Assembly (NCBI GenBank): GCA_001768195.1
Contig: MENI01000005.1
Span: 1-64,000 of the forward strand
Direction: 5' to 3'
DNA: 64,000 nucleotides
From: Bacteroidetes bacterium GWA2_40_15
GTDB taxonomy: Bacteria; Bacteroidota; Bacteroidia; Bacteroidales; VadinHA17
Part shown: piece by piece, positions 53,531 through 61,356 of the stretch
Numbering within the stretch: the first letter of the stretch is position 1
How the letters are laid out: every line of letters starts with the position of its first letter
Made by a program: the position numbers and the translations under genes
Notes under the pieces: model-generated
Seen by the model: the letters and a program-made list of their open reading frames with translations, nothing else
Told to the model about the DNA's origin: nothing
Databases searched by the model: none

Positions 53531-55855
53531 TTAGTTTTTTTGTATCAAAACCGACCAGTAGTTATCTATCCTGTCCTGTTTTATAATGTTGTGTCCTTCA
53601 CTTTTAACTGAACCCGGTACATTCTCTATGGGTTCACCATCATCAAGCAGTATTTCTAACAGATCGCCTGATTTCAAGGCTGAAAGTTCTATTTTTGTTT
53701 TAACAAAATTCAGCGGACATTTTATTCCTCTAAAATCCTTGATTTTAACAACTTCTGCCTTTTTATCAACTGTAACGGGTTTTGCTGCTTCTGTTTTGAA
53801 ATGGAGTGAATCGTCCATGTTCTCGTATAATTCGATTACCGCATCTGATAATAAATAAATATTGTCCTTGTCAGGAATTAAATTATCGTTAGGATTTTGT
53901 TTAGTTTTTTTGACCAGGTATTTATATTCCTGATTGATCAAACCTTCATCAATGAAATTATTTATAAAAGCATCAAATAATTCCTGATCATTCTTAGGTT
54001 CAATGCCTTTTGTAATGAGCAGCATGCGTGATGATGAGTATATTATAGCATACAGATATTCATTAATCGCGGCTCTGTCTGATGTCTGCAAAATCTTTTC
54101 TTTGTTATTTATGATCGAATTCATGTCCAGGTCGATCAGGTCGAAAAGACCTGCGGAACATTCACCTAATCCACGTCCCACCAATGAGAAAATGTTCTCG
54201 CTGCCCCAATCGAAATAATAATTTTTATCTTCTTCGAAATCGGGGATATTATTGAATTTGCTGCATAAATCAGTTATGTTTTTCTTGCCTTCCGATGCGA
54301 TATATGATGAGAAGTTTTTATAATTGATTTTTTTACTTAGATATTTCTCCAGGAGTTTAACAGTAAACTCAGGCAGATCACGAGCACTGATTTTGCCAAC
54401 TTGCTCAGCAAGTTTTGCGTTATATTCAGATTGAACGGCCCCTGCAACAATCTCATATGCCGGGTACATACGATCATTACGACCAACTATGCCATAAAAA
54501 CCAAGATCAGCAGAAGCCTGCTGTCCGCATGAATTAGGGCACCCGGAAATATTAATCTTTATATCTCCCAGTTCGTCCAGGGCCAGCTTGCTTTTGGCAA
54601 GTTCTTTTCTTAGTCCGTTTAAAGCCCCCCTTGATAGACATATACCCAGACGGCAGGTATCAGCTCCTGTGCAGGATGCCATTGTATTTAAGAGTAAAGG
54701 CTCCCCTGTATTTATACCTGTTTTTAACAGAAAATTGTAAATATTACCCAGATATTGTTCAGGGATATTACGCAAATGGATATTCTGACGCATTGAGAAT
54801 CTGATTACGTCATTGCCAAATTGCCTGAGATATTCACCTAAACTATGCGCAATATCAGCCGGAACATTTCCAAAAATAAAAGGCACGATGATGCTGTAAA
54901 ACCCGTCCTGCTTTTGGGTTTTTACATATCGTTTTCTCCACAGGTCAAACTCGGAACCGATGACATCCTGGGGTTTCAGATCAGGTAAATTTGTTGTGCT
55001 TTTAATATCGGGAATGATGATCTGGTTGTTTCCGGCATTTTTGAGTTCATTATAAATTTGTTGATATAAATTAAATACATTTCCTTTCCCGAGTTTATAG
55101 AACACGTAACGTAGGCGGGCTTTATGTTTGTTTTTTCGGTTACCATAACGTGAGAATAACTTTTTTGCAGCATCGGCCACAAGACCAATCTCACCCGACG
55201 GAATAAATTCGAACAACACCGGGCTTACCATGGGTTTAAGGCCAAGCGAACCACCAATGAATACCTTGAATCCTTTTACGCCGTCCTTTTCTTTAGCAAT
55301 GAATCCCAAATCGTTGAAAGTTGAATATGCCGTATCTTCTTCTGTATTTGAAAAGGCAATCTTGAATTTTCGCGGGAGGGTCCAGGAATCGGCCTCGGCA
55401 ATCAACTTATTAGTTAAAGCAACCGTATAAGGAAAAACATCAAATGTTTCATTCGGGTCAATACCCGAATCAACAGATGCCATTATATTTCTCACGGTAT
55501 TACCACCGCCGCCCCTGGATGCCAGACCGATCTGATACAGGTCTTTCAGGATATTGACCGTCCTCTGTAATGTAATATTCTGAATCTGAATTTCCTGCCT
55601 TGTTGTAATATGCAACAATTCAGAGCCATACTTTTTAGCAATAGAAGCCACCTGTTCCAGTTGAGAAGGACTTATATAACCACCGGCGCAGCGAACACGA
55701 ACCATGAATGTGCCGTCTTTGCGTTGTTCGTATATCCCCATTGGCACGCGTGTTGCCTTAAATTTGGCCGGCTCAATTTTCTTATCCAGGAAATCGGAAA
55801 TAAGAGCTTCGTAATTTTCAATCTCTTCTGTCAGGTTATCTGGTAATGAATACAT
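53531..55855 (-). CDS. Siroheme sulfite/nitrite reductase with C-terminal TusA domain
   Basis: 774 residues. About 1-510 is a siroheme/4Fe-4S reductase of the NirA/CysI type: RVRCAGGYISP, TTRQEIQIQNI, GGGGNTVRNI, and cluster cysteines 395, 401, 439 and 443 in ASCTGADTCRLG and SGCPNSCG. About 560-685 is a helical HEPN-like insert. Residues 704-772 are a TusA/SirA domain with Cys713 in GIKCPLNFVKTK. Sulfite reduction would make sulfide on the same chain as a persulfide-carrying TusA domain. It leads toward siroheme genes below and TusA, JAMM, DsrE and ThiF genes above. Substrate (sulfite rather than nitrite) is inferred from this setting. Confidence 0.9.
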   Translation of the reverse strand: MYSLPDNLTEEIENYEALISDFLDKKIEPAKFKATRVPMGIYEQRKDGTFMVRVRCAGGYISPSQLEQVASIAKKYGSELLHITTRQEIQIQNITLQRTVNILKDLYQIGLASRGGGGNTVRNIMASVDSGIDPNETFDVFPYTVALTNKLIAEADSWTLPRKFKIAFSNTEEDTAYSTFNDLGFIAKEKDGVKGFKVFIGGSLGLKPMVSPVLFEFIPSGEIGLVADAAKKLFSRYGNRKNKHKARLRYVFYKLGKGNVFNLYQQIYNELKNAGNNQIIIPDIKSTTNLPDLKPQDVIGSEFDLWRKRYVKTQKQDGFYSIIVPFIFGNVPADIAHSLGEYLRQFGNDVIRFSMRQNIHLRNIPEQYLGNIYNFLLKTGINTGEPLLLNTMASCTGADTCRLGICLSRGALNGLRKELAKSKLALDELGDIKINISGCPNSCGQQASADLGFYGIVGRNDRMYPAYEIVAGAVQSEYNAKLAEQVGKISARDLPEFTVKLLEKYLSKKINYKNFSSYIASEGKKNITDLCSKFNNIPDFEEDKNYYFDWGSENIFSLVGRGLGECSAGLFDLIDLDMNSIINNKEKILQTSDRAAINEYLYAIIYSSSRMLLITKGIEPKNDQELFDAFINNFIDEGLINQEYKYLVKKTKQNPNDNLIPDKDNIYLLSDAVIELYENMDDSLHFKTEAAKPVTVDKKAEVVKIKDFRGIKCPLNFVKTKIELSALKSGDLLEILLDDGEPIENVPGSVKSEGHNIIKQDRIDNYWSVLIQKN

Positions 55856-55867
55856 AATCAGGCATAT

Positions 55868-56266
55868 TTAATTTATTATTTGTATGGTTTCTTCTTCTAC
55901 TTTTGATTTTTGAATATTATATGCTTTAATATGTGGAGTTTTATCAGCTAATGATATTATGAAATACAATATATCCGGATCATAAGCCATCCGGATATCT
56001 TCTTCCGACGGGCGTGCCGGGGATTTGGGATGACTGTGATAATTGGCCATGATACCTATTCCTGCTTCCCTGACCTTTCTCACAACTGTGAATTGCTCCT
56101 CAGGATCAAATGAAAAGTGTTCTTCGCTATTATCCACGTTTCTTATTTCATAACTTTGAGTTATCGTATCGCTATTGCCGGCTAAGTAGCCGCATGCTTC
56201 AATGGGGTAAACTTTTTGCGCATGCAAAATAATTTGATCTACTATTTTTTGCCTGATTTTTATCAT
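55868..56266 (-). CDS. JAMM/MPN metalloprotease (HcyD/Mec+-like)
   Basis: 132 residues, a complete JAMM domain: Glu23 (PIEACGYL), then zinc ligands His77 and His79 in YHSHPKSPARPSEED with Asp90. Bacterial relatives Mec+ and HcyD release amino acids from, or trim the tail of, ThiS-like sulfur carriers. It overlaps the TusA gene by 4 bases and lies in the same cluster as a ThiS-like protein ending GGGEK, its likely substrate. Confidence 0.9.
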   Translation of the reverse strand: MIKIRQKIVDQIILHAQKVYPIEACGYLAGNSDTITQSYEIRNVDNSEEHFSFDPEEQFTVVRKVREAGIGIMANYHSHPKSPARPSEEDIRMAYDPDILYFIISLADKTPHIKAYNIQKSKVEEETIQIIN

Positions 56267-56487
56267 TTCTTAATGCGTATTTTATAAATATTATCATGCA
56301 AATTTTCAATACCTAAAATCTCAAAACCTTGTTCGGTAGAGCTCTTGGGGATGTTTTCCAAAGGTTCGCCTTCTGTCACCAACACTTCAAGTATATCATC
56401 CTTCGCGATCTTTGCCAGTTGTATTTTGGTTTTTACAAAGGTCATCGGGCAATGTTCCTTAGTTATATCTAAATTGAATGTTGCCAT
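56263..56487 (-). CDS. TusA/SirA-family sulfur-transfer protein
   Basis: 74 residues: ITKEHCPMTFVKTKIQLAKI with the persulfide-carrying Cys13, then LEVLVTEGEPLENIP. Closely related to the TusA domain at the end of the reductase 53531-55855 (CPLNFVKTKIELSAL, GEPIENVP), indicating a local duplication. Likely relays sulfane sulfur between the DsrE-like protein and downstream acceptors. Confidence 0.9.
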   Translation of the reverse strand: MATFNLDITKEHCPMTFVKTKIQLAKIAKDDILEVLVTEGEPLENIPKSSTEQGFEILGIENLHDNIYKIRIKK

Positions 56488-56498
56488 ATTTAAAATTA

Positions 56499-56981
56499 TT
56501 AAATGAATATTCTGTCCCCGCCTTGTGAAATCTCCATGAATTTAGCCACTCCCAGAACTTCTTTATTTACCTCGGGAATAAAATCATTGATAGTAAGACC
56601 CAGGATTTGCATTGACATTTCGCAGGTGTAAAGTTTAACCCCAACTGCAATAGATGCATCAATCAGTTCTTTTAAAGATGCTACATTCCTTTTTCTCATC
56701 ATATAGTTCATCAATTTCGGACTGATATTGCAGAAATTCAACCTGCTGAGCGGAACATTATCAATACCACCCATCAGAAATCCGAAGAAGCGCGCAAGAA
56801 ATCCTTTACCCGTGAATACCCTTCCTTTTTTCTTTTTAATGGCATTTAAGCCCCAAAATGTAAAGAAGATATTTACTTCGTAATTGACAGCAGCCGAGCC
56901 ACTTGCAAGCGTAAACGCTGCAACCAGTTTATCGAAATCGCCACTAAAGCAGATAATTGATAGTTTTTTCCTGGGTTCCAT
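56499..56981 (-). CDS. DsrE/DsrF-like (DrsE2-type) sulfur-relay protein
   Basis: 160 residues: KLSIICFSGDFDKLVAAFTLASG, FFTFWGLNAIKK, KLMNYMMRKRNVAS and KLYTCEMSMQILGL. This is the larger DsrE/F-like group found beside TusA and rhodaneses; the cysteine in YTCEMSM is the probable sulfur carrier. It is 11 bases from tusA, so co-expressed and likely a TusA partner. Confidence 0.85.
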   Translation of the reverse strand: MEPRKKLSIICFSGDFDKLVAAFTLASGSAAVNYEVNIFFTFWGLNAIKKKKGRVFTGKGFLARFFGFLMGGIDNVPLSRLNFCNISPKLMNYMMRKRNVASLKELIDASIAVGVKLYTCEMSMQILGLTINDFIPEVNKEVLGVAKFMEISQGGDRIFI

Positions 56982-57022
56982 GATTTTTTATGATTTTTAG
57001 ATTATGCAATTTTTTAATTTTG

Positions 57023-57820
57023 TTACAGGTCGCATACCGGCATTTCTTCCAGTTTCAATTCGGTGATCGTGGGGTTTATACCGCACACCGGGCAATTTTC
57101 ATTACGGTTGAAATGGACTGAACGGAAACTCATGGACAATGCATTAAATATTAAAAACCGGTTTGTGAGCAGTTCACCAATACCTGTTAAATATTTCAAT
57201 GCTTCGGTAGCCTGTATGGTACCCAATATTCCGGCGACTGATCCTAATACCCCTGCTTGCGAACAGCTTGGAACCAGTCCTTTAGGGGGCGGACTATTAA
57301 AAACGCAACGATAACATGTATTCCCGGGGGTATAGGTCATCGTTTGACCATCGAATTTTATAATGCCTCCATGTGAAAAGGACTTACCTGATAAAACGCA
57401 TGCATCATTTATCAGGAATTTAGTTGGAAAATTGTCTGTACCATCCAGGATAAAATCGTATTCCGAAAAGATATCGTTGATATTATCGGTTGTAAGAAGC
57501 TCGTGGTAAGTCTTAACTTTAACATCCGGATTGATTTTTTCAATTTTTTCTTTGGCAGAAATAACTTTTGGCCGGTTGATGTCGGGCGTTGTATGAATAA
57601 TCTGACGCTGAAGGTTAGTAATGTCAACCACATCATTATCGATTATGCCTATAGTACCTACACCGGCAGCTGCCAGATATAAAGCTGCAGGTGATCCAAG
57701 TCCTCCTGCCCCTACAACAAGTACTTTCCCTTCAAGCAGCTTTATTTGCCCTTCAACACCTACATCTTTTAAAATGATATGACGGCTGTACCTTTCAATT
57801 TGGATATCTGTAAAATTCAT
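57023..57820 (-). CDS. ThiF/MoeB-like E1 adenylyltransferase (HcyF-like)
   Basis: 265 residues. VLVVGAGGLGSPAALYLAAAG (nucleotide loop), DNDVVDITNLQRQ, DGTDNFPTK, active-site Cys186 (VPSCSQAG) and both structural zinc pairs: Cys169/Cys172 and Cys243/Cys246. It would adenylate the C-terminal glycine of the ThiS-like protein at 59146-59358 so that sulfur can be transferred. It lacks a rhodanese domain, so sulfur would come from TusA/DsrE or directly from sulfide. Confidence 0.92.
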   Translation of the reverse strand: MNFTDIQIERYSRHIILKDVGVEGQIKLLEGKVLVVGAGGLGSPAALYLAAAGVGTIGIIDNDVVDITNLQRQIIHTTPDINRPKVISAKEKIEKINPDVKVKTYHELLTTDNINDIFSEYDFILDGTDNFPTKFLINDACVLSGKSFSHGGIIKFDGQTMTYTPGNTCYRCVFNSPPPKGLVPSCSQAGVLGSVAGILGTIQATEALKYLTGIGELLTNRFLIFNALSMSFRSVHFNRNENCPVCGINPTITELKLEEMPVCDL

Positions 57821-57846
57821 CGCTGTTTTTGATTGATTCTAATTTC

Positions 57847-59091
57847 CTACTTAATGTTTTTTGCCAATGATTTTAACGATTGTGAAATATCTTCGATCAG
57901 ATCTTCCGGTTCTTCAATACCAACAGCCATCCGTATCATCGTATCGCTTACACCAAGCTCTTGCCGGATTTCTGGCGTGTATTCGCAGTAGATGGTTGAC
58001 GCGGGATGAATAGCCAGTGTTTTATTGTCATTCAGGTTTGTAGCTCTTCGTATGATTTTAAGATTGTTTAAAAATTCAAAACAGTGTTCTTTTTTTACCA
58101 GATCGAAAGTTAGCAATGCGCCGTGGAGTTTACCAAACTGTTTCTTACTTATTTGATGAAACTCAGAAGTAGCCAATCCCGGGTAATTAACACTGGTGAT
58201 CAGCTTTTGTTTTTCGAGCCATTCAGCTAATACCTGTGTATTATGGCACGACTTATTTATTCTTAAATGAAACGTTTCCAGTCCCAATGTTTGCAAATAG
58301 GCATTATGTGCCGATAAGCAAGCGCCTATGTTTCTGAATACTTCTTTCCTCAGCTTGGCAATGAAGGTGAATTTGCCAAACTTCTTAGCATCAGGTGAAA
58401 ACTTCGGAATACTGTTCCAATCAAATGTACCATGATCAATAATAATTCCACCCATCGAGGTAGCTCCACCTGAGATGTATTTTGTTGAAGAAATAACCTC
58501 AATATCGATACCTGTTTCTTTGGCATTGAAAAAGCATAGCGGAGTAATGGTTGAATCAGCGATCAAAACCAGATGGTGATTCTTTCCTATTGTCGCGATT
58601 TTTTTTATGTCGGTTACTTCAAGCTGAGGATTGGTGATGGTTTCAAGAAAAATACCACGGGTATTTGCATCGGTCAGTTTTTCTATACACTCCGGCCGGG
58701 TCAAATCAGCGTATTTAAATGATACACCAAAGGGTTTTAGGGTGTGTTCGAAAAATGAATAGGTGTTTCCGAATAAATTTTTTGATGTAATAAAATTATC
58801 ACCTGCTTGTGCAATACAAAAAAATACATTGGAAATGGCTGCCATACCTGATGATAAAGCAATAACACCCGACGAATCGGTCAGATTTTTAATTACGTTT
58901 TCAAAATGCTCTACGGTCGGATTAGACAAACGGGCATAAACATGTAATGGTTTAGTGCCCCTGAATGCGTCTTCAAGTGCCTCTGCATTTTTTGTTTCAA
59001 ATGCAACATTATCGTAGACAGGCATACGTAAAGCGCCATGTGTATCCTGTTTACTGAAAGGTGTGTGTATGGCTTTTGTGGCAAATTTCAT
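57847..59091 (-). CDS. PLP-dependent O-acetylhomoserine sulfhydrylase-like enzyme
   Basis: 414 residues of the Cys/Met-metabolism PLP family. AIHTPFSKQDTHGALRMPVYDNVAF (start, quoted in part), SSGMAAISNVFF, LFGNTYSFF and the PLP lysine Lys204 in ISSTKYISGG. MetY members join O-acetylhomoserine with sulfide, or with a carrier thiocarboxylate as in Wolinella. It sits between the E1 and the carrier gene, which favours the latter. It could also act as a cystathionine-gamma-synthase or lyase; sequence alone does not decide. Confidence 0.85.
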   Translation of the reverse strand: MKFATKAIHTPFSKQDTHGALRMPVYDNVAFETKNAEALEDAFRGTKPLHVYARLSNPTVEHFENVIKNLTDSSGVIALSSGMAAISNVFFCIAQAGDNFITSKNLFGNTYSFFEHTLKPFGVSFKYADLTRPECIEKLTDANTRGIFLETITNPQLEVTDIKKIATIGKNHHLVLIADSTITPLCFFNAKETGIDIEVISSTKYISGGATSMGGIIIDHGTFDWNSIPKFSPDAKKFGKFTFIAKLRKEVFRNIGACLSAHNAYLQTLGLETFHLRINKSCHNTQVLAEWLEKQKLITSVNYPGLATSEFHQISKKQFGKLHGALLTFDLVKKEHCFEFLNNLKIIRRATNLNDNKTLAIHPASTIYCEYTPEIRQELGVSDTMIRMAVGIEEPEDLIEDISQSLKSLAKNIK

Positions 59092-59145
59092 TTTTATTGT
59101 TATATATTTAAAACTTAGTACAGGATAATTCTTAATTCCGGATCT

Positions 59146-59358
59146 TTATTTTTCTCCGCCTCCCATAAAATATAGAAAATCTAATTCGTCATTTTCTTTC
59201 AATGAAATTTTATCAAAAATTTTTTTATCAATGAAATTTCCGTTTAATTGAACCGAAACCATTTCTATTGACTCAACTTTATTCAATTTTAGTAAATCCG
59301 AGATGGAAACTGCATTTTTTTGAATTGATTGGTCTTTACCATTTACCTTTATTTTCAT
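59146..59358 (-). CDS. ThiS/HcyS-like ubiquitin-fold sulfur carrier with GGGEK tail
   Basis: 70 residues with a beta-grasp layout: MKIKVNGKD, SISDLLKLNKV, SVQLNGNFI, LKENDELDFLYFMGGGEK. ThiS and MoaD end in Gly-Gly; here Gly67-Gly68 are followed by Glu69-Lys70. The extra residues must be removed before E1 activation, which the cluster's JAMM protease could do, as HcyD does for HcyS. The absence of thiG, thiH or thiC nearby argues against a thiamine role. It is 20 bases after cysteine synthase. Confidence 0.88.
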   Translation of the reverse strand: MKIKVNGKDQSIQKNAVSISDLLKLNKVESIEMVSVQLNGNFIDKKIFDKISLKENDELDFLYFMGGGEK

Positions 59359-59378
59359 TATGATATGATTTTAACTGT

Positions 59379-60368
59379 TTAATTTATGTGTTGTCCATGT
59401 TTTTCTGAAAAGACTGATAAAGAGTTTTCTATCATATCGGGGTTATAAAGTGGTGTTGATAAATACCGTTCACCCGAGTCAGGTAAAATGACAACGATTT
59501 TTTTACCTTTGTTTTCAGGACGTTTAGCCACTTGCAAGGCAGCATAAACAGCGGCACCCGATGATATTCCTGCCAGCAGACCCTCGGTACGCGCTAACAG
59601 ACGACTAATCCGAAAAGCATCTTCATTTTCTACCTTTATTATTTCATCAATAACCGATTTGTTCAAAACATCAGGCACAAAGCCTGCACCAATACCCTGG
59701 ATTTTATGAGGGCCAGGGTTACCCCCTGACAATACAGGGGAGTCAGCAGGTTCAATACCTATAATTTTGATTTGAGGTCTGCGCTTTTTAAGGATCTCTC
59801 CAACACCTGTGATTGTTCCACCGGTGCCAATGCCGGCAATAAAAATATCAACATTACCTTTTGTGTCTCTCCAAATTTCTTCAGCTGTAGTTCTCTTGTG
59901 TATTTCAGGATTAGCAGGATTTTTAAATTGCTGCGGCATGAATGAATGAGCTATGTTTTCTGTAAGTTCTGCCGCCTTATTTAATGCGCCGGTCATTCCC
60001 TTTTCCCCCGGAGTCAAAACAATCTCAGCGCCTAATGCTTTTAATAAATTTCTTCTTTCAACACTCATTGTTTCGGGCATCGTCAGAATTAGTTTGTATC
60101 CTTTAGCAGCTGCGATAAATGCAAGAGCTATCCCTGTGTTGCCGCTTGTGGGCTCTATGATAATTGTATCTTTGTTTATCAGCCCTTTTTCTTCGGCATC
60201 TTTAATCATTGAATAGCCGATTCTGTCTTTAACACTGCTGCCTGGATTGAAAAATTCAAGCTTGGCTATTATGGTTGCCAGAGTATTATTTACCTGATTA
60301 AAATTTGATAACTCCAGTAAAGGCGTATTGCCTATAAGTTCTGTTAAATTTTTTGCAACTTTTGCCAT
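59379..60368 (-). CDS. cysK: Cysteine synthase (O-acetylserine sulfhydrylase)
   Basis: 329 residues. PLP lysine Lys47 in [29 protein letters not shown] substrate loop; [10 protein letters not shown] phosphate loop. Closest in wording to CysK, but the CysM group that accepts a carrier thiocarboxylate is similar, and the ThiS-like gene follows directly. First gene of the sulfur cluster, preceded by a promoter and two palindromes. Full length. Confidence 0.93.
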   Translation of the reverse strand: MAKVAKNLTELIGNTPLLELSNFNQVNNTLATIIAKLEFFNPGSSVKDRIGYSMIKDAEEKGLINKDTIIIEPTSGNTGIALAFIAAAKGYKLILTMPETMSVERRNLLKALGAEIVLTPGEKGMTGALNKAAELTENIAHSFMPQQFKNPANPEIHKRTTAEEIWRDTKGNVDIFIAGIGTGGTITGVGEILKKRRPQIKIIGIEPADSPVLSGGNPGPHKIQGIGAGFVPDVLNKSVIDEIIKVENEDAFRISRLLARTEGLLAGISSGAAVYAALQVAKRPENKGKKIVVILPDSGERYLSTPLYNPDMIENSLSVFSEKHGQHIN

Positions 60369-60395
60369 AATTTGTAATGATTAAATTTTACAATA

Positions 60396-60466
60396 CAAAG
60401 GTCGGGCAATAAGAAAGGCATTACAATACCTCGTTTTGGGTATTTCATATACCTAAATACAGGTAT
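60396..60466 (-). promoter_or_regulatory. cysK promoter with twin palindromes (AATACC/GGTATT, ATACCT/AGGTAT)
   Basis: Minus strand: TTG (60424-60426), 20-base spacer, GACCTTTG (60396-60403) as a slightly imperfect Bacteroidota promoter. Overlapping and upstream are two inverted repeats: AATACC-N8-GGTATT (60425-60444) and ATACCT-N6-AGGTAT (60449-60466), centres 23 bases apart, about two helical turns. They look like binding sites for a dimeric regulator. The NarL-type gene next door is one candidate. Confidence 0.5.
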
Positions 60467-60475
60467 TAAATTAAT

Positions 60476-61135
60476 TCAGATATAATATTCGGTAGTGTCA
60501 ACGATGCCTGTTTTAACGGCATACATGATAAGCTCGGAGGTGTTGTTAATGCCAAGCTTTTTGAAAATGTTCTTTCGATGTGTATTGACAGTATGAACAC
60601 TTAAAAAATCTTTAGCTGCTATTTTTTTTGTTGAAAGACCTTGCGCTATGAGACGGATGATCTCAAATTCTTTTTTAGTTAAATGGATATTAGTACTCTT
60701 ATTCTTACTAATAGTGAGGTTCTCTTTCAGCAAAGCTTCAACCACTTCCTTACATAAAAAATTTTCATTCTTTTCGAGAGATGTAAGCGCATTTAGCAGC
60801 TCATCTTTAGTGCAGTACTTTAATAAAATATGGGTAATTCCGAATTCTAATATTTTAATTATATTTTCATTAACAGAATCTCCGGTCAGAACGAGGATGC
60901 TGGAAGAAGGGAATATCCCGGTTAGTTTTGCTAAATAAGATATTAAAAAATCATTCAACCGGTATGGATCAATAATCAAAATAGAAGGAGTATTATTTTC
61001 CAAAAAATCAAATAACTCATTATTAGATTCAATTGAGCCAATAATATCGTAATTACCGGTATTTTTCAAAACCGTTGTAATTCCTTCCCGGGTAAGTACC
61101 TGTGAGTCGGCTATAAGTATTTTAGTTAATCCCAT
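60476..61135 (-). CDS. NarL/LuxR-type response regulator
   Basis: 219 residues. Receiver domain with one N-terminal acidic residue (Asp10, ADSQVLTREG), phosphoacceptor-position Asp56 (LIIDPYRL), LTGDS and LLKYC. C-terminal LuxR helix-turn-helix (LTKKEFEIIRLIAQGLSTKK, then SVHTVNTHRKNIFKKL). Only one of the usual two acidic-pocket residues is present, so phosphorylation may be weak or absent. No sensor kinase is adjacent. It lies directly before the cysK promoter and may regulate the sulfur cluster; inference only. Confidence 0.87.
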   Translation of the reverse strand: MGLTKILIADSQVLTREGITTVLKNTGNYDIIGSIESNNELFDFLENNTPSILIIDPYRLNDFLISYLAKLTGIFPSSSILVLTGDSVNENIIKILEFGITHILLKYCTKDELLNALTSLEKNENFLCKEVVEALLKENLTISKNKSTNIHLTKKEFEIIRLIAQGLSTKKIAAKDFLSVHTVNTHRKNIFKKLGINNTSELIMYAVKTGIVDTTEYYI

Positions 61136-61356
61136 TAAAATTGAATTATCGGATTACAATCCAAAATTAAAAAATAAAGAATAGTTTATACTATTCCCAT
61201 TAAACTCTTCTAACCTTTATTATACTTAAAACCAATAAAATATATGTATCCTAAATGCCTAAGGCTGTAATTAAAAGAAGAAGTCATATTTTGTCGGTTG
61301 ATTAATACATTACAACCTCAACTAAAAATGACTTATTTTTCCACCCCATTTCAACT

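Noticed and set aside
59146-59358. ThiS for thiamine synthesis.
   Set aside because: No thiC, thiG, thiH or thiE is near, the tail extends beyond Gly-Gly, and all neighbours are sulfur amino-acid genes.
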